Below the pieces are notes generated by a model that had not been told where the DNA came from, searched no databases, and saw only the letters and a program-made list of their open reading frames with translations. 64,000 nucleotides of DNA, from NCBI GenBank assembly GCA_021014945.1, contig MU266337.1:186001-250000 (forward strand), in the 5' to 3' direction. The translations under genes and the position numbers were made by a program. This document shows positions 16,476 through 25,981 of the stretch, one piece after another. Every line of letters starts with the position of its first letter. Positions within the stretch are counted from its first letter, which is position 1. This DNA is from Leucogyrophana mollusca (Eukaryota; Basidiomycota; Agaricomycetes; Boletales).

Positions 16476-18602
16476 GACAGTCGCGATCCAAAGTCAATGG
16501 CCGCAGATTGGTTGAAAATTAGCGAGGAACTGACCCCTTTTGTGAAAATTTTCACGATAGTTTCCTGATCGAGGAGAGTTCGCTCCAAATTTGAGAGGAA
16601 AATCACAGATCGACGCGAAACAGAGCAGGCCCTATCAGGAGTCACCAGTCAGGACCATCACCAGCATCAGGTCCACAAAGCTTCAGACCCTTTCGGACGT
16701 AAGTCAGTACCTGGTATGCCATACAAGCCGTAAGATACATGTTTGACAAGAGGCCCAGTATCGTCACATGAATCCCCAAAAGTACATATATGCAAATGTT
16801 CTCCAAGGTACCGGGATCGTATCATGATTATCGTCACGGAGCCGGCGTGAGCAAACCAAAGCAAAAATGAAAGATACCCAAGTCAAGCCATTGTGGAGCA
16901 AATCTGTGCCAATCTGTAGGATCCCAAATACGAGGTGAATTTCCAGGCACACATACATCACCTACACACGCTCGCTGAGCGCTGAGAAGCTGTCAAGCTG
17001 CTGGCCAGGATGATCATCAATGATCCGTCCTGTGACCGAGCTCACATATGACTTCAGTCAGCATAGGCGCTTGAGGTGGAAGTGACGCAAATGAATGAAG
17101 CTTCCCCTGTTGTACCTGGCCTGGCTACCAGAAACTAAAGAACTTGTGTCAAACTCGCCCTGTTCCGAGCGATTGACGTGAGAGCATCCACAAAGTGTAT
17201 GAAATAAGATGATCGCGAGGGCGAATTAGCAACGGGATGTAATGTTGAATAGGTGCAACAGGCTAGCCTTCCGAAGTAGACCGTGTACATAGAGCGTTGT
17301 TCCTGAATTGCACATACCCTTGAAACGGCCAACATCCTACCGAAGTAAGAATTAGTTGATCAGTTACGAACGCGGTGAGGGAGAGAATGCGCGTATGACT
17401 CAATGCGCAAAGAGCCGACGGGACAAAAGGTCAAATTCCAAGGTCCGAGGACACTGGCCGATTTGGAGGAAAGTCGGGTTCGACCAACCTGAGCTGCCAA
17501 TCCGCACTCCAACGCTTTTTTGACGCCACGACGCTGGAACGCTGTGGCGTGCGGAGATCTCGATCGTGCCGACGCCGTGGACGCGGGTTTCCGTGTTGCC
17601 GCACCGCTTGGGGTTCATTGAGGCACCCAGCACTTCTGAATAAATGGATTCAAAGGTGACGTTGCGTAGTAATAGCAGGTTCCGAGTCGGTCCCGCGCTA
17701 TTCTTTGCCGCAGATGTCGAAAGTCCTGTTGGTAGGCGGAGAGGTGCGTGATAATATATATATTCTAGGACCTCAAAGTGCCAGGGCCAGCTTGTTCCGG
17801 GCTGGACGAAGTGTTGACGTCCACGTTGACATAATAAACATGAGAGCATTCAGCAGATTGAGTGGCGACGATCCCTACTGGTTCGGGGGATGCGTCCCCG
17901 TCAAGGCGCGGCCAGTGGCATTGAATCCTCCAGGTGATCGCTACGGCCCGAACACTACGAGCTGGGAAAGTCGCGTGAATTCGATCATACCGGGGCAGGG
18001 AGGCTATGCCGCGAGAAATGTGAGCAGATAATTCTGCGCCATCAACAACCCATCAAGATTTATAGACACCTACCAACCACGGAGCCAGAGGGAACTTGTT
18101 GAAACACCGGTTTCGATATGCAATGCTGAGTCTGTCCAGGGTCCGTAGGAAGCAGTGTGCCACGAGCTCGAACCATTCGATCTGTAGCGTTCGAACGCCC
18201 CAATCGGTATGGAGGTGTACCTGAGGTGCTGTTGCTTAAGATGAGGTCCAAAGGCAGCATGAATGAAGGCTATCAGATAGGGAGCGAGGGATCCTACTTT
18301 GGTTAGACATGAATTCAGAAATACAATCAGGGTTGGGCGACCGTTGTCAGCCTATGAACCGTCAGGAGAGACATTTCGCCATCAGGCACGTAAAGAGCAT
18401 CAATCCCGTTCTGGAAAGCCTGCTTGAATCTGCGAGGGTGACAATTACGCCGTCTCCTTACAGTTGACGCCCTGCGGAGGCACGGTAATATAACCGTACG
18501 GTGGCCTGTTTGTACGGGAATGAGCGGCTCCGAAAATGCTTATGAACCCAAGGTCAGACGGCCAATTTCGAGTTCCAGTTGTCAACTGTCCCAATCAATA
18601 CC
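16476..18602. other. Gap without a recognised gene
   Basis: Right of the ligase start are several minus-strand open stretches of 60-150 codons (16961-16667, 17335-17135 and 17849-17400). Two of these are rich in hydrophobic residues and might be exons of a divergent membrane protein. Splice phases and motifs were not convincing, so no model is given. The region from about 18300 to 18600 should hold the promoter of the C2H2 gene at 18603. Stretches at 18060-18260 have no features I can support. Confidence 0.3.
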
Positions 18603-19376
18603 ATGGCCGATCGTCGAGGCTTCCCCTTCCCCACAGATGCTGCCTCGAACCATGGGGGCCAATGGCCCGGTAGTACCCAGCAGTCCACTCGCTACTCGTC
18701 TTCCGGCCATCATCAGACAACGGCACACGGATACGCCACGACGAACCCACACCACGCCGCCGTGCATCCTTCGCCCATCCCTTACGGCCATTCGCAGCCA
18801 ACAGCGCAATACCCGGGTAACGGCTATGCAGCTGTTCCCCCACACCCATACGCCAGCAGTGATGCTGCGTATACCGCATATCCCTCCCGGCGTGCCTATC
18901 CGCCCCAAGATCAGCCCATGTCACCACCACACCCATCGCACCACCACTCCTCGCACTCACACTCGCACTCACACTCGCACTCGCACTCGCACTCGCACTC
19001 GCAGGCTGCACAAGGGTATCCCGTGCAACAGACAGCTCATAACCCTATGGCAATGAGCCCCCCGCACATATCGGCGTCATACTCACCACATGGGGCACCC
19101 ATAATGCCGACAATCCAGTATCCAGCATCGCCTACACGGCCATTCTCCTGCGATCTGTGTGCACTATCATTCAATCGTCAGCACGACTTGAAGCGGCACA
19201 GAGAGACGCACTCGGGGGAGAAGCCGTTTTTGTGCAACGGCGGGTGTGGCAAGACTTTCACGAGGAAAGACGCTCTGAAGAGACACCAGGTGAGGCGCTT
19301 GCTAGCCAGCATACACGACGTCGCTCATGCCATACTACAGCTCGTCAAACATTGCGGACACGAAGAAGATGCATAA
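18603..19376 (+). CDS. C2H2 zinc-finger transcription factor with His/Ser repeat
   Basis: Two exons, 18603-19289 and 19341-19376, encode about 240 residues. The start MADRRGFPFPTD was chosen as the second ATG of the open frame; an in-frame upstream ATG at 18579 would add eight residues. The N-terminal half is rich in His, Ser, Pro, Tyr and Ala. It includes a run of alternating Ser-His dipeptides encoded by a CACTCG-type hexamer repeat (18945-19005). Two C2H2 fingers follow near the end: CDLCALSFNRQHDLKRHRETH, then the linker SGEKP, then CNGGCGKTFTRKDALKRH with its last His supplied after the intron (QLVKHCGHEEDA-stop). DNA binding in the nucleus is inferred from the fingers. The intron is 51 nt, a multiple of three with no stop, so retaining it would add 17 residues rather than break the frame. 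The gene converges on NAA50. Confidence 0.85.
   Translation: MADRRGFPFPTDAASNHGGQWPGSTQQSTRYSSSGHHQTTAHGYATTNPHHAAVHPSPIPYGHSQPTAQYPGNGYAAVPPHPYASSDAAYTAYPSRRAYPPQDQPMSPPHPSHHHSSHSHSHSHSHSHSHSHSQAAQGYPVQQTAHNPMAMSPPHISASYSPHGAPIMPTIQYPASPTRPFSCDLCALSFNRQHDLKRHRETHSGEKPFLCNGGCGKTFTRKDALKRHQVRRLLASIHDVAHAILQLVKHCGHEEDA
18945..19005 (+). repeat. CACTCG/CACTCA hexamer microsatellite within coding sequence
   Basis: Roughly nine tandem copies of a CACTCG or CACTCA unit encode a Ser-His dipeptide run in the C2H2 protein. Because the unit is six bases, gain or loss of copies would keep the reading frame. Length variation between strains is likely, but that is an inference. Confidence 0.85.
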
Positions 19377-19705
19377 GTCCCTCGGTTCCTGTAACACCTG
19401 TAACATATTATTGTAAGTCCGCCTTTCTCTGGAGGGATACGGCGATTGACTCTCGGCCACAAAGATCTTGCTTCTTGCGGTATCGACCAACTATTGCTCT
19501 CCGACAGTCATTCGGATTAATTTTATGGTTTTTTGATTTTTAATGGCCTTCGAATTGGAGAAGGCATGTATTATTCATAACCTATGATAGCCAGTGTAAC
19601 ATATGAGCATTTGGAATATGCCCCGGGTAATAGTCTGCCTTACATTTCCTCCAAGGGCATAACACCCCAGTATTATCGCATCAATCAGGACAGACGGTAA
19701 TCTGA
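19377..19705. other. Convergent intergenic spacer
   Basis: This AT-rich stretch lies between the 3' ends of the C2H2 gene and NAA50. It presumably carries both 3' untranslated regions. No coding feature is seen. Confidence 0.6.
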
Positions 19706-20405
19706 CTAATTCACTGCCTCATCACCGATTTCCCTCTCTAGTATCCATGCGTCGCGCGGCTCGATCTTCTTGTAATAGTCCTGATGAATCCCGACTTCCT
19801 TGAATCCGTGCCGCTCGTAAAACTTTTTCGCCGCATCGTTTGACACCTGCACGTGGAGATATATGCGGCTGATTTTAGGCTTCGTGTGCGCTGCTGCGGC
19901 CTTGAGAACAAGCTCAAGGCTCTGGGAGCCCAGGTGTCGGGAGCGGTACGGCTGTGGGTTGAGCCTGAGCGTCTGCTGTCGCCGCTGACATATCAAAATT
20001 CTGTCCCAACTTACTGCAAGTATGCCCATGGTCATCTTGAGCCGATCTGAGCGCCATTCGCTGGTCCTGACAGTTGGAACGACTTACTAGATAGAGCTTG
20101 GTCTGCCCATCATCGTTGGTCTCCAGTCGACAGCAAATGTTGCCAACAGGAACATCATTGTAATACACTAAATGAGCCAGAGGCTGTTATAAGTAGGTTT
20201 GTCCGCCAACGAGGCTTGCCCCAATAGACGCACCCAGCTGACAAAAGTCCTCTACTTCTGGCTGCAGGATATCGTTGTAGAATCTTTCGCTGTATTTAAT
20301 GGGAAACAGGACCGAATTCAGTTTTCGAACAGTCCCGAGGTTCTTCGAGGTTAAGGGCGCGAATGAGACGCGTGAAGCGGAAGATGGTGCGGCTGGTGTG
20401 GACAT
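19706..20405 (-). CDS. N-alpha-acetyltransferase 50 (NAA50/San)
   Basis: This GNAT-fold enzyme acetylates protein N-termini and usually associates with the NatA complex at ribosomes. Four exons encode about 170 residues. Family signatures are FAPLTSKNLGTVRKLNSVLFP, then KYSERFYNDIL near the N-terminus (substrate-binding loop). VYYNDVPVGNICCRLE follows the first intron. MTMGILAPYRSRHLGSQSLEL covers the acetyl-CoA-binding region. IYLHVQVSNDAAKKFYERHGF is the hallmark C-terminal segment. The acetyl-CoA motif reads RSRHLGSQ, where R/Q-x-x-G-x-G/A is usual, a mild deviation. A very short third exon (MTMGILA) is bounded by good splice sites. The gene ends with GDEAVN-stop at 19706. Confidence 0.93.
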
Positions 20406-22504
20406 GGCCAGTAGAGAGCAGACCGCAGGCGGGCTGCTGCAGTGGAACGCTAGTGTGCAGGGTCGTGGGAACGTTCATTCCATCTCTGCTTCTCATCCGA
20501 TTTAGCTTTGGAAGTTGGCTAAAACTTGAAAGTTCGACGAGGGCGCACACAACATAACGAACGCACGCAGATAAGGTATGCGGCATCCCTTGTAGGTGAA
20601 TGCACGCTTCCATGGGTAATACAGTCCGACTAAAATTGACGAACATCAAGGGTCTGACTCCCCTGGATTGCGATGGGGCGCTCCCCATTTGCCATGCCCC
20701 ACGAAGAGCAAGTTCCACATTCTCGGGACGTGCGGAACCCGATACCTCGACTGCCCTGTCACCTGCGCGGCGAGCCCCCTGGCCGGCCGCGGCTTTCCTG
20801 ATCCTGGTGATAACGTTCGCCAGCTTTGAGGAAAGTTAGATCATCAGCAGCGCGTCCATTCTCCTGGGCCATATTTGTCACGGTCGGCGTTGTCATGGGA
20901 CTCATCAGCTCTACGTACCCCGTATTAATCGATAGGGATCATGCGCGCTGTCACACCAAAACCGGCCACGCCAATGGTCACGTACAACTGGGGGTTTGGT
21001 CGCTGATCCAACTCACTTTCAATGCCACCGACATCACTGGAACTCCATCGCGAAATATTAGTACCCATGTCCTTATCGCACTGGCTTCCTATCCCTGCCG
21101 TCCGTCCCGCTGAGGCGCCCACATATGGCTTCCTATTGCCCTCCCGCGGCGTGGACCCGTGACTGGAGCTGGTGGGGACGTTTTTCTCCAAACATACAGC
21201 CGGATATACCTACTTTGCGCGGCTGGGACCTGCTTAGCTCACCGGCCAACTGCGGCAGGATCTGGATGGATGAGGATTTTGTCATGCCTCCAGTCGTGGC
21301 AACCAGTGCTAAAGCAAATTCGGCGTGCTAGTGTGGCCCCCGGAGCCAATCTTACTCGCCGAAGATTCCCGCATCATTTATTCCAACCTAGGAAGATCAC
21401 CACCGTTTTTATAGACGTCCAAGGCCTTGTGGAACATTTTGTCTGGGCCAGGGCTTTGTGGCACTAGCTATCGCGTTATCGCAGCTGCATCTTTCCCAGC
21501 TCCATTTCTCCCCTTGTCCGCGCGATTCGCGTCCTTGAATCACGGCACTATGCTCCTCCATTCGATCGGAACGGTGCATCGACCTCACCCAAGCCGTCCG
21601 AGCGGTTCAACTGAGTTGCACCAAGATGGACCTGCGTTCTCCACAGTTTACCCTCAAGCATTCAGCTAAAACGCCGCACCAGCATTCCGGCCGAATATCG
21701 GGGGTGTCTAGCGCTCATCAACGCTATGGATGGAAAAACTGCGCCGAAAGGACGTGCGGCCGACCCCAGCTATCGGCGAGCGGTAGCCTCTACTAGTTTG
21801 GTTTAGAGCTGTGCGGAATCAGGGGCTTCGTTGTCACGGTCAGGACTGATTTGCCCATGGGTGTGCCAAGGGTACCTGCCAATGGCACTGTTTTGTGAGC
21901 TAAAATTAAGGCGACTTTGTGTGGTTCATGACGCCCGGCTGTCGTCGTTGCCGCTGCCCCCTATCGGGTGGCGGTCGATTTTGAGTGAGAGGGAAAGTGG
22001 CACCGTTGGCCCCCAAGGTCAGCTTCAATTGCGAGATTCAGCTGTGTGGAGTCCTTCGTGTTCGGCGATCAAACTACTTAAGTAATGGACCAATGGTATA
22101 ATCATGATGACCTCCATTCCATATTTATAAGCTTGAGGTGATTGTCAGCATATATTGTATCACAGTCACGGTCCCCACACTAAGAGTTAACAAGTCTGCT
22201 GTGAGGTCCTGGGGCCTCCCGGGCACTACAGAAGAAAAAACATAGGCGAAATATGCGCAGGCCGTAATGCGTATTACATAACCATGAAGCTTCCATGGGC
22301 AGTGGAAACCCTTCTTCCTTCTTCAGCTTCACCTCTCATCCCGAGGCCCCTGTGACTCCCGCATAGCACCAGGCTGACGACGAGCCTGATCATGATGCAC
22401 GTCGAGATCCCGTCAGTCGTTCTCAGGAGTGGGGCTACTAGTATGATTCCGAATCGGAGGACAGGTCACTCGAGAACTCGGGTTTGCAATCCACGTTTGG
22501 TGGC

Positions 22505-22692
22505 GTGTTGTCAAATGTACGATGGCGGGTGCCAACAAATTCGGACGTCGTATCGCCCTTCACGTTGGTTCCCCCGCAAATCGGCCATCCCTGGAGCAAA
22601 GTCCCATCTTAAACCCGATCCATCTGTCCAAGCAAGAGAGAATACCCGGCTTCGCCGAATGCCATGGCCAGGGTACCTCTGACGCCCCCAGC
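22505..22692 (-). repeat. Copy of a dispersed repeat, inverted
   Basis: Read on the minus strand, this stretch closely matches 30205-30350 on the plus strand. Both contain GGCATTCGGCGAAG, then TGCTTGGACA, GATGGGACTTTGC, GGATGGCCGATT and CCAACGTGAAGGG in the same order and similar spacing. By eye the identity is roughly 75-80 percent. No coding capacity is evident. Confidence 0.8.
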
Positions 22693-23029
22693 TCAAAATC
22701 CGCCGGTGCCAACCTCACAGCACACGCCGAGCCGAGTGCAGCCTACACATAAACACAAACCGCTTGCAGGCCCCGGCACGCCAGTCCCCGTCCCTCGTCT
22801 GCATCATCGCACCATTTTACCCACCCGTTACCTGCGCCTCTGTATAGACCGCCGCAGCATGGATATCAGCTTCGGATTTCGAGCGCTTGTTCGTCGGGGG
22901 TACCTTGGCAGCCCCCGCATGTCAGGCCGCGCCTGCTACCTGTTAGCTGACGCTGGCGCCTAACTGGACCCGCTCCACGACACGCCCAGCTTCCGTGACG
23001 CACCCGATATGATGATCCGAGAAACCGAG

Positions 23030-23100
23030 CTGCACCCCGGATTCGGACCCGAGCCTAAACCTGGGCTGGTGCACACGCGAACGACCGCTGCGCCGCCCCG
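23030..23100 (-). repeat. Fragment of the 29-31 kb repeat unit, inverted
   Basis: The reverse complement contains GCAGCGGTCGTTCG, then GCACCAGCCCAGGTTTAGG. It parallels 29775-29835, which has GCAGCGATCGTTCG and ACACCAGACCGGGTTTGGG. This supports membership of the same family. Confidence 0.6.
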
Positions 23101-23126
23101 AGTGACGACAGCGCCCAGCGCCCGCA

Positions 23127-23170
23127 CCTTCCCTTCCCTTCCCTTCCCTTCCCTTCCCCTCCCTTCCCTG
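23127..23170. repeat. CCCTT pentanucleotide microsatellite
   Basis: About eight copies of CCCTT in tandem form a pure pyrimidine tract on the plus strand. A similar tract occurs inside an intron of the MAPKK gene at about 27000-27052. Confidence 0.9.
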
Positions 23171-23679
23171 TGGGCCGTGTGGTCTCGAGCGCGCGCCCTC
23201 CCTGCGAAAGACCCACACCCACCCTAAGCCCGGTCCGACACGAGGTGCGAGGCATAGCGTCCCATTCGCCCCGGGAGGGGACGTCCTCGCCGGGCGCCGC
23301 CTCCACATCGTGGCCCATGACCACGGCCGCGTCCGAAACCCGGTTGTGGCGTCCACGCGGCGCTGGCGCGACGGCACCTGCCCCACGGTCGGATCGACGC
23401 GACGATACCCGCGATTTCTCTGTGCTGCACAGGACACGGCACGCCCAGACAACACACGGCACACCCAGACAGCACACGGCACACTCACTGACTCAGACAA
23501 CACACGGCACACCCAAACAACATACCGCACGCCCAGATGGCAAATGGCACACGACACGCGCCCGCCACTAGCACGCCGATGTGGACACCGTGATTCGTGG
23601 TTCCCACCTAGGACGCATCCCCAGCCCGGTCCCGGTCCTGCGCACGAGGAGGTCCTAGATTGGCTACACGCCATTCGCT

Positions 23680-23692
23680 GGGGGGGGGGGGG
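23680..23692 (+). repeat. Run of thirteen guanines
   Basis: An uninterrupted G13 tract is followed by AAGGGGG. The exact length may be affected by sequencing error. The sequence could form a G-quadruplex-like structure, but this is only an inference from composition. Confidence 0.8.
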
Positions 23693-24209
23693 AAGGGGGT
23701 TGGGCTGAAGCTTGCACCGTCTTCGTCCCCTGATGCGCCGTTTTGCCCACCTGTGCCCCACGCGATGAACCGGTGGGACGATGGGACGTCCAGCGTGTGC
23801 CGTGCCGAGGAGGGCCCCGTTTAGCTCGAGATGAGGACTCGGGCGTGATTTCGGGTTTGAGGCCCCCTGCTTGGACGCGTGAGTGGTGAATGGTACTCGT
23901 CTGCTTGGGCCCATGGTACTCGCCCCCTTGGACACGTGGTACTCGTCTCCAGGATGGGACTGCGCCCCGACGACCGGTCCGTGGGGAGACCAGCATGCAG
24001 CATGCGACATGCGACATGCGACATGAAGAGAGAGGGGGGGGACGGTGATGTGCTTCTACCCGTCTATTAACACGCCGGGTAGGGTCCGCCTGTAGACACG
24101 CGGTCCCTGTCCTGATGCGCCGTGTCCCGGTGCGGTCTGTGCCCCGACTTGAAGCTTGGACACCCGACTTGAAGCTTGGGTACACGCCTAGCGCCCGGGT
24201 CAGAGCAGA

Positions 24210-24300
24210 TTCGATTCGATACACCCGCGCCGGAAGTCGAGCCGCACCCCAAGCCCGGTTTGGTACACCGCTGCGATGCGTGCGTCCCGCCCGGGCCCGA
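24210..24300 (-). repeat. Fragment of the 29-31 kb repeat unit, inverted
   Basis: The reverse complement reads CGCATCGCAGCGGTGTACC, then AAACCGGGCTTGGGGTGCGG, then CTCGACTTCCGGCG. It lines up with 29775-29855, where GTTTGGGATGCGGCTTGATT follows ACACCAGACCGG. The match is imperfect but keeps the same order. Confidence 0.55.
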
Positions 24301-25062
24301 GTCGATGGCGACCGGTGCCCGTAGGTTCACTGTGTGCCGATGCAGGCCCCCGCCGCCTGGGGAACGGTCGACACACGAGGGCCGGGGGGTGCTAGCGTGC
24401 CGTTTGTCCCGGGAGGAGAGGACAGCCTCGCCGGCTGGCGTCCACCGTCATGAATGGGGCCCGCCGCGACGACGGTATGGATTAGTATCGGCCACCGCGA
24501 TCGACCCGGATGGCGCAATTTCTCTCCGTGTGGCATCGTCGGAGAGAATGTTAATGATGCCGGGCGGCTTGCGGGGCTGAGGTGAGGTGTGATTTCGCGT
24601 TCAAACTTAATGGCGGCGTGTTCATTGGCAGCCGGGGAACGGCACGCCCAGACGACATACGCTACTTGTGGTTCTGGGAGGAAGTTGAAGAGTGGACGTG
24701 ATCCAAGTTTGGAGGACCTTGTCTGACATCACTAGCAGCTGGAGTATGCAGCATTTTTCTATGTTTCTCATTGGCACGAGGATACACAAGGTGACTGCGG
24801 TACCAGACCCCGTCACTAAGCGCGAAGGCCAGGTTTCCGTGCCAAAGGTACTTGTGGGGCAGACGTTGGGTAGTGTCAAAGCGTAGTACACGTTGGGTAG
24901 TGTCAAATGGAGCAGACGCAGGGGAGTATCAAATGGAGCAGAGGTAGGGTAGTGTACATTGGGACGAATGCGAGTACAACAACAAAGCAAATACGAGTGC
25001 GGGATGCGAGTGAGATGATGCTGGTGGTACAACTGTATAAAGTATGCAAGTCCGATGGCATG

Positions 25063-25692
25063 TCAGACGCGGTCGACGGTGGGAGACGACGGCGGGCGGG
25101 GGCGGCGCTTCCGCGGGGAGCGTTGCAGCTGATGGATATACACGTCGTCATAGCTGCGAAACACGCATGCGCCGTGCTGGTGGTCAGAAAGCGACGCCCA
25201 GACGCAGTGCCACGCCCTGTCTTGGACGAAGCGGAAGGCGACGGCGGTGTGATTTTGGTCCCAGCGCTGCTCCGAGTGGGTGGACGGGGAGGACTGGAAG
25301 GCCTTGTCGGACATTGTGATGAGGGCGCAGTCGTCGATGGTGAGGTCGACGTGCGCGTGGCCAGAGGGGGTGTGGAGGAGGGCCTCTAGGGAGGGGTCCA
25401 TTTCGAGCTGTTTGGGGAGACCGCTGGGCGGGATCAGCTTCAGTGCAAGTGATAAGTAGAGGGGAGGGACGTACGGGTGAATGGGGTCATAGCCGTCGAT
25501 GAGGACCTGGAATGTGGTGTTGTCGGCAAAGTCGAGGGTGAGAGCGGGGTGCTTGGGTGAGCGGCTGAGCCGTGTGAGGACCTTGCCGACGAGCAGGTGA
25601 GGGTCGACGCCGATGGAGTGTAGTCGGAGGGGGACGGGGCGGCGGCGTGATTTGGTGGGTGAGGGCGGGGGCGAGCTGCTGGTTGACGACAT
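25063..25692 (-). CDS. Intronless protein of unknown function, 209 aa
   Basis: I do not recognise the family. A single uninterrupted frame runs from [20 protein letters not shown] to PPSSPTVDRV-stop. The Ser/Pro-rich start and a basic Pro/Ser-rich end enclose a compact central region of about 150 residues with alternating hydrophobic patterns (for example PLRLHSIGVDPHLLVGKVL and ALTLDFADNTTFQVLIDGYD). The Trp-containing stretch VQDRAWHCVWASLSDHQHG lies near the C-terminal end. This looks like a folded beta-rich domain. There is no signal peptide or membrane segment. Its lack of introns contrasts with most genes in the window. It sits about 100 bp from the tRNA-Leu gene and about 290 bp from the divergent MAPKK, inside the GC-rich repeat-flanked island. 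The balanced amino-acid use argues against a composition artefact. Confidence 0.75.
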   Translation of the reverse strand: MSSTSSSPPPSPTKSRRRPVPLRLHSIGVDPHLLVGKVLTRLSRSPKHPALTLDFADNTTFQVLIDGYDPIHPYVPPLYLSLALKLIPPSGLPKQLEMDPSLEALLHTPSGHAHVDLTIDDCALITMSDKAFQSSPSTHSEQRWDQNHTAVAFRFVQDRAWHCVWASLSDHQHGACVFRSYDDVYIHQLQRSPRKRRPRPPSSPTVDRV

Positions 25693-25792
25693 GCTAAGGG
25701 CGGCTACGGGGATGAGAGGGATTTAATCATGCCACGGCGGTGGATCTAATCATGCCACTCCTGTGCAAAAAGAATGCCACTTGCAAAAAGTC

Positions 25793-25884
25793 TGACACTG
25801 ACGAGATTCGAACTCGCGAGGTTTCCCATCACGGATTTGGCACATGACCTAAACGTGACGCCGTAACCACTTGGCTACAGTGCC
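25793..25884 (-). tRNA. tRNA-Leu (anticodon TAG) with intron
   Basis: Read on the minus strand, the acceptor stem GGCACTG pairs with CAGTGTC (one G-T pair). The D arm is GCCAAGTGGTTACGGC. The anticodon stem TCACG/CGTGA encloses a loop with anticodon TAG, then G37 and about 13 extra bases, placed as the usual intron after position 37. A class II variable arm (GGGAAACCT) fits tRNA-Leu. The T arm is GCGAG-TTCGAAT-CTCGT, containing a standard B box. The discriminator base is A, and a run of five T residues a few bases downstream would end Pol III transcription. The mature CCA is not encoded. Confidence 0.9.
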
Positions 25885-25981
25885 ATGACATCCCTCCCTT
25901 TAGCGACCACCAAGACCCCCGCGTGGCGCAGCAAGGGCCATAGGTTTGTGGCTGCTCTCACCCGTGCGCTCATCAGCGACG

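Larger units (their letters stand above)
20406..25062. other. Gap with repeats and no confident gene
   Basis: From 20406 to about 22100 there are open stretches on both strands. One, at 20790-21113, reads as membrane-like in either direction, and I cannot choose between the strands. From about 22500 to 24600 the DNA is GC-rich and contains inverted, diverged copies of the repeat family also found at 28.5-31 kb. Long open frames here, including one of 355 codons on the minus strand at 24010-22943, are Arg/Pro/Gly-rich and look like products of base composition. From 24600 to 25062 I see only probable 3' flank of the 209-aa gene. Confidence 0.4.

Noticed and set aside
17715..17830. Start-like MSKVLLVGGE exon on the plus strand, resembling a dehydrogenase start
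   Set aside because: After the apparent short intron, the next exon reaches a stop within about 25 codons, and no further family motif follows.
20826..21191. Membrane-like reading frames on both strands
   Set aside because: Each strand reads as a hydrophobic segment with a plausible look, but neither joins to recognisable exons, so no gene was called.
22943..24010. Minus-strand open frame of 355 codons
   Set aside because: It is very rich in Arg, Gly, Pro and Ser, overlaps other long frames on both strands, and runs through the CCCTT tract and inverted repeats. GC-rich composition removes stop codons here, so the frame is not evidence of a gene.
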